Of a stretch of DNA of 64,000 nt, positions 23,267 through 35,700 are shown piece after piece. Under the pieces are notes generated by a model. It did no database searches. It was given only the letters and a program-made list of their open reading frames with translations, and had not been told where the DNA came from. Source of the stretch: Pisaster brevispinus (taxonomy: Eukaryota; Echinodermata; Asteroidea; Forcipulatida; Asteriidae); NCBI GenBank assembly GCA_023634235.1, contig JAMKCF010000002.1:1451001-1515000 (forward strand), in the 5' to 3' direction. Within the stretch, counting starts at the first letter, position 1; every line of letters starts with the position of its first letter. A program made the position numbers and the translations under genes.

Positions 23267-24377
23267 AATTGGAAAATTAAAACACAATTTTTTTTCGCAA
23301 TTTCAGTGAAATCCTTCCAAGGAGAAATCTAAAAACTTTAGAGACATTGAAAATTCATACATGCATTTTCATTTTTTTTTTTTTAAGTTTTCACAGCTAA
23401 AATAAAAATAATAATCAGCAAAATTAAACAACTAAAGTCCCCACAATATGCTGAAACAGTGCAACTACTATTTTTACCACCATGATAGGTACTACAACAG
23501 CTAATACTTTTGTCTTGTCCCTCTACGGAATATAAAACATGTGTTATTTAATTACAGCACTGAAGTTCTCGGATAAATCTTTGCAAAGTAAAGACCGTGA
23601 AAAATCGTGAACAACCCTTGCAGTTTTCGTCAACAGAAGTTTATAACATAATCTCCTTATGTGTGTGACTGAGGACTATACTATCAATCTTTGCTGTTGC
23701 CAAAGTTGAAAAGGCACTTCTACATATCTTCACGTCCTCGATAAGATCCACAATTTTCTCAGGTGTTTATTTTGATAAAAAATACAAAGAAAACATCTAA
23801 CCCCAAACCATTATGATATTTAAAGAACACCCTGTATAAAGGAGTGATATAAAATAAATTAACATGTTTAGTCAAGATTAACCAATCGTATTGATTGTTT
23901 GATTCAAAATGACCAATCACACATCACAATTCACAAAAGATGAACTCATGATTTAGTACCTTGCAAGATGTTCCCGTCTTAAGTAAAACAAACAAAAATG
24001 TGATATGAGCTGTTTTAACTTTAACTTTAAAAAATAGCACCATACTGAATGAAAGCTGGAAGGGAGACTACATTCTACTGTCTCACTGTTATCTCTTTTG
24101 TGCATAATAAAAGTTGGACTCCTCTCAAGCCGTTTTTATATCAATTATGCATTCTGCCCTTTATGGGACACAAGAGAGACTGCAGCTGTTTTATGCAAAA
24201 AAACACAGACAACCGATTGCCCACTAATTTCAAAAAAATTACTTATGGCATGGCTATTGCATTTGAATGAAGTAATTAAGGACCAATTAAAAACGCCACC
24301 AATACCAGTACATCTTAATTACTCACTGAAGACCAAATTGCAAAATTAACAAAAACTGACTCAAGTTCTCTCTATTT

Positions 24378-24383
24378 TTTATT
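24378..24383 (-). terminator. possible polyadenylation signal of perlecan
   Basis: AATAAA on the - strand about 131 nt after the TGA. Its surroundings are A+T-rich; a longer 3' UTR using a later signal is possible. Confidence 0.4.
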
Positions 24384-24513
24384 ATTTTTTTCTGATCATA
24401 AATCTCAATGTAAACTGGTACATCAAACCAAAAGGCTACCAGGTTTTTGTTGTTTTCTTCTAGTTTTAAAAGTAGAAAGCATACGGTTACAAAACAGAAA
24501 CAACGGCTAAAAA

Positions 24514-26754
24514 TCAATTCACACAGTTGAGAACGTTTACTGCATCTAGCGATGACTCCCAGAGATTGACGTGCATGACACCATCGTAACCCTCCTTTGT
24601 AATTCGTAGATCCGAAATGCAGCCCTCAATTCCATTGCTGTATTTCTTCCCAGTGAGTTTCAGTGCATCTGGGGCGCCACCTAGTGAGAAAAGAGAGAGT
24701 TGAACATGTTGAAACTAAGGAGATTATTGTTATTATTATTATATGTTTCTGGTAATGAAACCAAGGATGCCTCATAAGTGAACTTAATCACTGTAGCTCG
24801 CAAGCCTGAAGAAACCCATAGACATTGGTGGTTTGCTATTTGAACCAGAAACGTCAGGGTTAACCCCTACTGTAGATTGTCGGATGGAGGGAAACATGCA
24901 CCAGGCAAGGAGTTCCAAAGAGATGCACATCTTGGAATAAAGCTGTTGGAATGGCTCTTTGTTCTACATCTCAGCAAAGCAAGAGTGTATGAGTGAGAAC
25001 AAGTAGAAAGTCTGGATTCAGGCTCAAACATCCTGATAAGGGTAAATAGATTCTCCTGTTGATTCTTACCGAGATAAACACTGCCTTTAACATTCAGCAT
25101 CTGCAGGAAACCAGCTGATTGGCCGCTTATCTCAGCGTCATCTACGATAACAATTCCTTCACGTCCACGTCTGTGAACTGTAACGTTATGTTTCAATCCA
25201 TCATTGACCATCACACCTGACCTGATGCTAGCCTCCCCACTGCCCAATTGGTATCTGTTAATGATAAACAAAAATGAATACAACATTTGTTTGATGTCAA
25301 CACTTTAGCTAGACTGGCACCCTATCTCTTTTTAAAAAACTGCTATCAATTTCCACAAAATTCCACAGGGCCAAGCAGTCTGATGCACCAGACTCAAGTT
25401 CTGGTGGATATGTCATCAGGGTGTGGGTTCGAATCATGAGGGGTCATGACGCTTTTGTCACAAGACTTTTGTCTTTGGGCGAGGCACTTTTGGGATTGCG
25501 TCATCATGATCAAAGCAGGCCTGTGGCTGTACATGGAATTACGAACTCTCACCCAGTTACTGCACGCGCGCGCACGCCCTCCCTCCGTATCAAATCTATG
25601 GAGAGTGCGCACGCCCATGCCGTAACTTGATAAGAGTTCATAATTCCAGGTACAACCACAGGCCTGATCAGGACAATAGTCCCTCCTTGACTACAGTTGC
25701 TTCTCTTCACCCTGGGGGTGAATGGGTGCCTGTGAGGGCAGAGATGGTTCTTGTGATTGATTTATCTTGGTGCGCTTCATACTTGGCAGCCGGGCTGTCT
25801 ACTCCCAAAGAGAGCTGAGATGGTTTCAGGAATGAAATAAATGGCCCAGTGACCAGGGTGATAATGTTCATGCACCATGAGTTTCAAAATTAGCTATTAT
25901 TATAAACAAACAACTTCAATCGTTACCATCAAAGTGTCATATCTAATAATATATACTGGGTATCTCAGATGTAACTTACCCAAACACTACACGACCGTTG
26001 ACGAGACCCACTGAGATGAAATCTTGCATATCTCCGCTCTGGCCTTCTCCCTGGGTTGAAACAAAAAGCAGTGCATTCCATAACATCTTAACTTCACATA
26101 TAAAAATAATACTAATAGTAAGACCGTGTCCAAATTGACGGCTACGGTTAGATGGATGCGCCATTATGCGTTGAAGTATAGGATGTCCATAGCAACAGTC
26201 GTAGCCGGAGCTGTAGCCGCCAATTTGGATGCGGCTAACTATAAAGCATTTATGAATCGAAGGATGCATATTTTAGTTTGGACGGGAATTGTTTCGGGTG
26301 AAGGGGGGGGCTGGATTTTCCCAAATCATTCCAAGCCCGCAGTGATGAACAATTTTGAGGCATAAAAAAATATCTTCTCTTTTTTATCTTCAAAGGGACC
26401 TGTCCCTCATATCCAAACACAATTTTTAACCGAAAAAAAGAAGAAGTTTGATTTGGAGTCAAAAAAAAAAAAAGTACTTTTGTATTGCAAAATATTTTGG
26501 TCAGTAAATACAAGATACATAAATAAATAAATTGGGGCCTAAGATGAAACCATGGTGTGGAAAACGGCCAATTCGTGATGAAATGGAACTTACCACTCCT
26601 TGCCACAGGAGGATACCATTTGAGGAGAGGGTGGAGAAAACAAAATTAATTGTCTCCTTAGACGTACTGCTCCCTCGTTCCCTTGGAATGATGCTGCCTG
26701 GTAGTTTGATGTAGCTGTTACCGGTGAAACTTGCACTGTAGTCAAACGTCTCGG
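24514..26754 (-). CDS. HSPG2: perlecan domain V: terminal LG3 (endorepellin LG3 equivalent)
   Basis: Exons 26594-26754, 25980-26050, 25070-25254 and 24514-24680. Seen: SASFTGNSYIKLPGSIIP, NGILLWQGVGEGQSGD, FISVGLVNGRVVFGYQLGSG, GSVYLGGAPDALKLTG, IEGCISDLRI and a final LNCVN before TGA. VYLGGAPD and the Cys pair match the end of perlecan, so this is the true C-terminus. Confidence 0.95.
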
Positions 26755-29700
26755 CTGCATGATAAACAGATTTGCAAAAGATGATAGACATCACTGACCA
26801 TGAACTTTCAACTTTGAAATTTTCTCAGAATGATCTATCCCGTCCAATTTGAGGTATTGGTCTCAACTTTAGTTCCTCCGACAGATTTGTGACACAAAAA
26901 AGTTCTCTACGTCACTCACCTATCTCACAGTGGTCACCAATGAATCCTTGAGGGCAGAGACAGCGATACTCGTCCCCACCCATGGGGTCACAGCTTCCGC
27001 CGTTCTGGCAAGGCTGATCAACGTGACATGGTCCTACTTCAGTCTCACAGTGACGACCTGGGGGGAGGAAAGTTACGAAAAGACGGAACTTCAAATTGGT
27101 GTCTCAGTCGAAAATGAAGTCAAGAGTATTACACAGAATTGGTAATTTTTTAATTTTTTGTCTGAAAGCTTATTGATTATGAAGTTCATACTAGAACCAT
27201 TTTTTCTGTGAAGTCATATTTCTGTGAAGTCATTTCTCTGAAATGAAGTCATATTTGAGAAAATTGTATCTGAAACTTTTTTTTTTTTAAGCAACAACTG
27301 ATCTCGGTTGTTACAACCCAAATTAAGGACAATGTGTTTACAAACTGGAAACTGTGCTTGGTTTTTCACTATTCTCTCCTGACTCACACAACGGATTAAA
27401 GCCTAAATTTTCACATTTTCGTTATTTCATGTAGATGGTTGATCACACAAAACATGAACACTGTATGCGATTATTTTCTCAGCTCTACAAAGAAGAAGGA
27501 AAAATATGGGCTGACAGCAGCCTTCACTGCAGAGAGGGTTTCAAACAAGGAACTACATGTACCTGTGTACTCCGGTGGGCATGTACATAAGTACTCATCA
27601 ACCAACGAGGTGCATGTGGCTCCATTCTTGCACTGGTTACGAGAGCAGAGCTCCTCCTCCAAGCACTGCCCTACGTTAATATTCTCCTTGGCGTCACTGA
27701 TCAGGCCAACACCAGCTCCATCAATCTCAATCTACAAAGATTACAACAGATTTAAATCAAGTAATAGGCCACAAGGGAAACTGATCGGGTAAATTTGAGT
27801 AAAAGAATGGTTGAACAAAAAAAATTGCCCGGGGCGGGATTTGAACCTGCGACCTAGGGATTAATGTGCTAATGCTCTACCAACTGAGCTGTCTAGTCCT
27901 TAAAGTTGGAAATCTCCCTATTTTGTCAATATCTTTGTTCATGGTTCCAGTCAGAAGCCATTCAACCTGTAACTGCCCTAAAGCCAGGAATTACACCCAA
28001 GTTTACAATACAACGTGGGAAGCGGCAGCAGAAGGACCACCTTTGTCATAAAGACTCTGTCTATTGGAGAATGGGTGCATCACAAAACTGAAATTGAAAT
28101 TGCAGTCCTTCTATAGTGAGAATGGCCCTGTCTTAGCAGGCCTGGAGGCCACGGAGGTCATGGCCTCTGTTGACCCTGATCTTGGCCTTGGTGCCCCTTC
28201 AGAAGTTTCCAATAGACTTCAAGATTTTCCAATGGAAGTGGCCTTTGCAAAATGAAAGTGGCCTCGCCCTCTCAAAGATGAAATTCCAAGCCTGTCTTAG
28301 AGTTGTGACGGATATATCATCGTGCTAGTGCAAAAACATTGCATCTCCTAAAAATAGCACTTACGTTACGCACGAGTTTGAAACTGACAAAACACTGTAT
28401 CTCCCTTAAAATAGCCCGAACGTATACACACAAAACAAGTGCGCGCTGAGATATAACGTTTTTGCACAGAGCGTTTTTTATGCGAGATACAAGGTTTTCA
28501 CAAGGTCAACAATGTAGTAGTAAGGGTCCTAGGATTACCTCTGCAATGCAACCCTTGAAGCCCTGTTCCACTCCTAGGTCGGCAGGCACCTCATACATCG
28601 GATCAAGCCCTCCTAGGTACATTAACATCTTCAGGTTCAAGCCACGGCTCGATCCGGGAGACCGTCCCTTCACCGCCTCCCCAGAATCTATCACGAGGGA
28701 GCCCTCCTTTGAGTTACGCTCGGCGACGAGAGAGTACCATTGACCAGCGGTCAGGTTTTTAGTGCTCTCAATGATTGCAGGTCCTGGTGGAGAAGTTAAA
28801 AGAGTTACTTGAAATAATTCCGAGGCGTGCAGCATTTTCCTAAAAACTGTGGTTCACCCAAGTACTTCTGGTTCAATAAACAAGCAACCTTCGTTGGAAG
28901 TATCCTCACATTCCTGAGCTACGGTGATTAAGTTCACTTTTAAAGAAATTTGGGCAGGACACTTTAAGGGTGTAATACAGAATTGGTAAGGATGAAAAAC
29001 ATCTTTGTTTAATTTTAGTCTGAAAGCTTACTGATTACGAAGCTCATACTAGAACCATTTTTTCTGTGAAATATTTCCCTCTGAAATGAAGTCATATTTA
29101 AGAAAAATGTATCTGGAAACCTTAAAAACACAGCAGCCCAATTTCGGTTGTTACAACCCAAATTAAGGACAATGTGTATACATGCTGAAAATTGTGCATG
29201 ATTTTTCACTATGTTCTCCTGATTCACACAACAGATTAAGCTCAAATTTTCACAGCTTTGTTATTTCATGTATATGGTTGATCCCACAAAATATGAACAC
29301 TGTCTGCGACTATTTTGTCAGCTCTACCAATCCTGTATAATACCTATAAAGAAACAAACATCCAAACAAACAAACAAACAAACAAGCAGAAGACATAATT
29401 ATAGAAGACTGAACCTGTTCCGCTGTCATATTGGAACACCACCCGTCCATTGCGGATGACCAAGGTGATGTAGTCGCCTCTGCCCTTTGCATTCTGTCCG
29501 TTAAACATAAGAATGCCGTCCTCAGTTGTGGTGGGTTTGAACATCATCGCAATCTGAACCTGACGGAGGGACTCCTGGAGACCAGGGTAGGCGATGAAGG
29601 AGTTACCAGAGAACAATGGTTCATAGACAGACGCACCTACGAGAGATTTGATTTCAAAAGACAAGCGTTAATCAAGCGTCTGCTTATGTAGGAAGTGCTG

Positions 29701-32700
29701 GTGTTACCTAGTAACCATCACCATGGGGGTCAAGGGGTCAAGGGGTCAATGGGAGGTGCATATTAGGGTTCTCCAAGGATGGGAAGGGGTTACCATGCAG
29801 TGTCATTTATTTTAATTGGCCAATTGACAAAATGCCAGATGTTTCACCAAAGTTTGATCATGAAAATGTACAAACGAATCAATGTGAATGAAACATGTTC
29901 ATGAACATTATATGCTTTTCAAATCCTCTCAACAACCATGTTAGTTTCAACTAAATAAAAATGAATGTTTTCGTCTTTGTGCCTTGCAAAAGTAATCTTG
30001 TTTTAGATCGATTCTTGCTCCGGATGGACACACAAAAGGAACACACACTCAACAAATCTGATTGGATGACATGTTATGATTGACAGTAATCAATTGGCCA
30101 ATGGGATGCAGTCTTGGCCTTGTACAAGCTTGGCCACACCCACCTTCAAAACTACATCCTTGCTGTTAATATATTTATCATGCAAAAAAACCCATGCTGT
30201 GGCGTGCAAAAGTGGTGCATACCCAAACCAGTTAGATCCCAAAAATCAAGTGCACCAAAGTGAAACAATTTGGAAGTTATAAGGGTGCAGTTAAAAGTCT
30301 ACCGAGTTAGAATTAAGTACAGCATTGGTTATTTCTTTAGGGATTATTTCTGGGATTATTTAAGGGATTATGTCAGGCCTGCTATAATCACGACAACAGT
30401 CAACCTTTAATACAATTTTTTACGATTAAAATCCTGTGATAGATCACATCTTCAAAGTATGAAATGTTTGCGAAAGTTGTGTCAGTAAATTATGAGGAAA
30501 ATAATCTCAGTTTTGGGATGAAGTTGTGTTCCAGATGATTTACTTTATGAAAGATCTATTTGAAAGTCAACTAGTTGGACAGAATTTTGCCTGGTCCTCG
30601 GATGTTTTAACTGGCATTTCATTTGACAGCGGACCACTGTTAGGAGAGAACACTTTGCTTTTGCTTAACAATGCTGTACTTAATCTTAAAGTGACATCTG
30701 TTTCAGTATTGAAATCATTAAGAACCCAAATGCAGAACAAGTTTGAAATGTAAATATGCTTCCAAAATGAAATTCTGGCTTCATGAGTACCATGTTGATT
30801 ATCTTAGTTTCATCCTATACATCATATTTAAATATACAAATGCACTTTTAAGAGGGAATACATATTCCCCACATACACTTTAATACTTAAGACTTTATAT
30901 TTCCCAACTTCATGCAGCCTCTCCAGCAGAATTTCTTTCTTATTTTTTATTTCTCTGCTTAATAAAAAGTAGTGGGAACCAGTCAAAGGGAATCCACACG
31001 GCATTCTGTTTAAGCTGGTAACCGTTTCCGCTGAGCAAAATTTGCTTGTGTTTAAGCTGCACTTTGAAATTGGGCACGCATAGTCCAATTTCATGGAACT
31101 GCCTACCACAAAATTCTGCTGTTATGACCTCTCTACAGCCCAACAGAACCAAAATCTCTAAGCACAGAATTCTGCGGTAAGCAGTTCCCATGAAATGCGG
31201 CAAAGATCTCTCTACATGTTACTTCCACAATACGCGATTGGACACGCAAAGAAAATGTTATGAAAACAAAATGCAGCGACATGTACATTGCTCCTGTGAA
31301 CTTTCACCCAGGGGCGATTTAACAACTCTACCATCTACATCACGAAACATAACCGTTATGCAAATAGCACTCCGCACTAATGCTAAAAATAGAGTCCAAG
31401 GACCCGAATCTCAGACAAACCTGTCAAATTTCACTGACGTACGCAAGCCTGCATGTCCAATGTTAACTCGCGTGTCCTGACTACGCTACTAAGTGCGGCT
31501 TGGTGCATCGGTGATGCAGTGATTGCAGAAGTGGTAGAATGTTTGTCTGACAGCCGGGTATTTTGAGCAAAAGTGACGTCATTAGTGCAGCGTGCTATTG
31601 TAAATGTAATGCAAACTACTCAACTATCGGGCAGTACTGGTTGATAGTACCTGGAAAATTACAGACTCCGTGCGCAGACTATTAGGAAAAGGGATCAAGC
31701 GCAAGACAGTCTTGCAATTAAGGTTCACAAGGTAAGCTACACGAACATGGCACGTCATCTGCAAATATAACACCCCTTTTACAAGGATTCTGCCTTTTGA
31801 TTGGTTGAGAGCGCATCACATGACATGTCTTATTTTTACAAGAAAGCCTTGTGAATGCGACGCGCTCTACACGCAGCAAACAAGGTACTATATACCCATG
31901 GCAACCAGTGTACTATACCCACGGCAACAGCAGCTTCTTGGTACCTAATTGTCTAGGCACAACATATGTTTGGCATGTTATAAAACAAATATTGACTGCT
32001 TTTACTCGTGCGATGGTTAAAATTACGACTACCTCGGAGATACCCCGGAGCGGTCCATTTTCCCGGGAAAACAGACCGCTCCGGGGACCATCGAGGGAGC
32101 CGCAGTTTCAACCAACACACTTGAAGCAGTCAATATTTGTATCTAGTCATTTTACACACACAATCACACACACTCATGCGGACGAATCTATAGCATAACC
32201 GCTACATACATTCTACACCAACAGCTATGCTTCGGGAAAAAAGCCAAAAACATTTTTGCAGTTTCTTTGAAAATTACATTGTTTACTAGAGGATAAATCT
32301 CTATTTCTCTAGTCTATTTAAGCATAAATCATAAAGCATGCATTTCTATGAAGGGCACATTTAGAAATCTTCGGCAAATTGAGTGATAGTTAACAACAGT
32401 TTCATCAAAAGTTGACAAACATTTCACAGCTGGTAAAAGATATTAAGAGTTTCCATTAAGAGTCACCATCTAATGAAATATTTTGGGACATTTGGTTGGA
32501 AAGTTATTAAAATAGGTGAATCTAAAGTTGATTTAAGGGTAATTTATATTGGAATTTGGTGGGGATCATTTCTGAGGAAAAATTGTCCTTTCCTTCCACA
32601 GCACTGAAATACATGCCAACACTATTTATAAAGAAGAAGAAAAAAACAAACAAACACCAACAAAAACAGACAATTTTGCTAAAATGCCTCTTTGTTGTTC

Positions 32701-35700
32701 CTGAAGAATAAAAATGGTAGAATTGTAGAATTGTAGAATTGTACAAAGCCATGGCAAATATTTCTGCTGTGCTGCTATTAAAGATAATGTACGGCATAGG
32801 TGACTTGTGACCAAAAGAAAAGGATTGAAATTTTGAAAGCTGATGAAGTAACAATTAATTTCACTCCTTTTTCCCCATGAAAAATGTTTAACTTGCAAAT
32901 TTTAGCCCATTTCCAAATTAGCACCTGCAGCTGGGTTACCATGTTAACTTGCATTGAACATAGGCTGCCATCAGCAACACCTAGTCTTGTGGACGAGTCG
33001 TTAAATGTTTGTCGTGGTGAGAGTATCTCTCCCACGACTTTCGGGATACTGCTGCTGTCTGGGGAGACTACACTTGTGCGAGACTTCTGCCTCCCGACTT
33101 CTGCCCGATGTAAATAGGGCCGTAGTTGTGAGAGCAGTAATGGGGCCATAGTCACGACAGCAGTTGTCTCGCAAGACAGCAGCCACGCGAGAAAATCATC
33201 AGTGTCACGAGATACGCAGAGAGAGTCGGTACGCTATCACCACCACAAACATTTAACAACGCCCTGAGCAACAGCGCAGCTGCAAATTTGAAACACTCGA
33301 CAGGTACCACTTTGAGTTTCTTAGTGGGGCTAAAACACACCCACCCCCCAACAAAGTACTGCACTTTTCCCAAGATCTTAGAATTGATAGCCAGGTTTGC
33401 AAGGAAGCAGCAGACCAATTAACACGTTTCACAGATGCCGTACATCAGCTTTCTGGAAAAGGAATCTTTACGTGGAAGTGCATGCAAGGGTCCTCATTTA
33501 TGTGCGGCAGTGAAATGGGCCTGATTTGCAATAATCATGTTTGATTCTGAAAAGGTGCGCTGGCTTGCACGATATTTTTCTCCTGGGATGAAGGTTGACT
33601 TCTTAAAGGTATTATACAGGATTGGTTGGGATAAAAAAACATCGCCGATTAATTTTAGTCTGAAAGTTTACTGATTATACAGTTCATACTAGAACTATTT
33701 TTCCTGTGAAATATTTCTCCTCTAAAATAAATCATATTCCAGAAAACTATAACTGAAACCCTTACAGAAACACCTTTTTTCATTTGTACAAGCAAAATTA
33801 AGTGTTTACATGCTGAAAATTGTGCATGGCTTTTCACTGTTTTCTCCTGACCCATTCAATAGATACTGCCCAAATTTTCACAGGTTTTAAAAAATTTCAT
33901 TTTTAATGGTTGATCACACAAAACATGAACACTGTCAGCGACTATATTATCGTCAGTTCTACCAATCCTGTATAATACCTTTAGAATTAAACATCTTCGT
34001 GAGAAGGTTCAAAATTGACAGTCCACAATTTCATCCTAGAAGAGTTTTTGAAAAGTCAAGCTTAAATCTAAAGCGGCTATCTTGTTGTTGGAAACCCTGT
34101 GAAAAACCCCTATCAACCACTTTATCTTAGCATGAGCACCCATCTCCAACCTCTCTTTGAATTATGGCTCTTTTCAAATACCACGGCTCTGGTTTGGCTA
34201 CAGTTTCGACTCCACATCATTAAATTTGAAAATGTTCACTTTTGGTTTTGGATTTCAAACAGGCGGACAGTGCCTAACCTTTGGAAGCCATCGAACTAGT
34301 GTCAACAGGTTGCTTGTAAACCAACTTGGTTAACTCAACAAAAAAATCAGTTGAATTTGTTGTTTTTTAAATTCCAGATTCCCTATTGGGGCCCGGCCAA
34401 ATAGCATAGAAAATGACACTGGGTTGATTCTTGGAATAAAACAGTTTGATCAATGACAGCCCCTTTAAGAATTCTCACAGGGGTTGCAAACAAATCTCTA
34501 AGCCTTGGGCTGATAGCCGCTCTCGATCATGTCTTCCAAAAATGGCTTCCAGACAGCTTGACAACTTGAAATTTGTTTAATTGAGTCCCAAGACTCTTAT
34601 CTGATGGTTTAGTTGGAGGGACTGTGCTCGCCCAAAAGAAAAATTGCATGATATTATAAAGCAGACTGTTGGAAACCGTACGATGGTGTGAGCATGTGCT
34701 TAGATTCTGATGGTGACACGTAGAGTTGCTGCAGCCAAAGCCCTGGTCTCGAAAACAGCCAACGTGAATTTGTGTGCAGAAAAAATAATAATGACTAATC
34801 TTATTATTATCGTTTTGGACTTGAAATTAGTTTTAGAAAAAAACGTTACAGGTTTGCCAAAATTAAATCAGTGTTTTTCTGTCAATGTTAATTTTCATTA
34901 GAAACACACTATTAATAGATTACATGAAGGTAAACAAATCAAACAAAAATGATAAAACGTGAATTTTGTCAGGCAATTGTCTGCCTTAATTGATGGCTGG
35001 AATTTCAACGTGATTTTAGTGACAATGACTTTAGACGACACAATGCTTCAACTTAAATTTTTTAGCAATGCTGATAAAAAAGTAAAAAAATTGATATGCA
35101 TTTTGGGGAGATGGTATAAATGTCTAGGGGTGATTTTTGAATGATAAACTTATTGGGATTGAAAGAGCTGCACACAAGTTAGCATAGTTCTAATCAGCCA
35201 AAACCACCCATCCCTATAATTCAATAATGGACTGTTCCTCATCAATGTACAGTTAAGAAGAAACCATTGCTAAACAGGTCGAGTGTTATGTTCACAACAA
35301 AAATGTATTAATCATTTTGTCTTTAAATGTTTAAAATATTTTTTTTTTACATCTAATCTGTTCATATGTTTAAGTGAAAATTGAAAAACTATTCAAGTTT
35401 CTACTCAAGTAAAAGCAAATAAAAAAGCTCACACCCTTTTCTGAAATGTTTGATTCTCAACTGTGCCATTATTTCTGGACTGTTCCATTTGACTTTTAGG
35501 GGATTACTGTTGCGCAGCAAACAAAAGTTGAAAATGTGTTGGGAATAATATAAAAAATACCATTGTCTCCCTGAGTTCCGTGCTGGCCACTACCCATGTT
35601 GATATCGCTGTCGTCGCCAACTGGTAAACATATCATGCAAAGGACCAGTTAAATATCAGTGCCGGTTAAACTACACTCAAGTGACCTTTGAGGTAAGAGT

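Larger units (their letters stand above)
18361..24377. other. gene-free stretch between convergent OAS 2 and perlecan
   Basis: Apart from the TIR element at 19905, R2 at 22272 and M1 at 23117, no feature is supported. The + frame at 20992-21345 (117 codons) and the G+C-richer patch around 21470-21550 have no recognisable domain. Confidence 0.55.

Noticed and set aside
26250..26606. 118-codon - strand frame
   Set aside because: It spans an intron and A+T-rich sequence next to perlecan exon 26594-26754; the true exon uses another frame.
27842..27900. Functional tRNA on the - strand
   Set aside because: Acceptor ends do not match, and the same head recurs at 59600-59720 with a shared body, so it is a SINE head.
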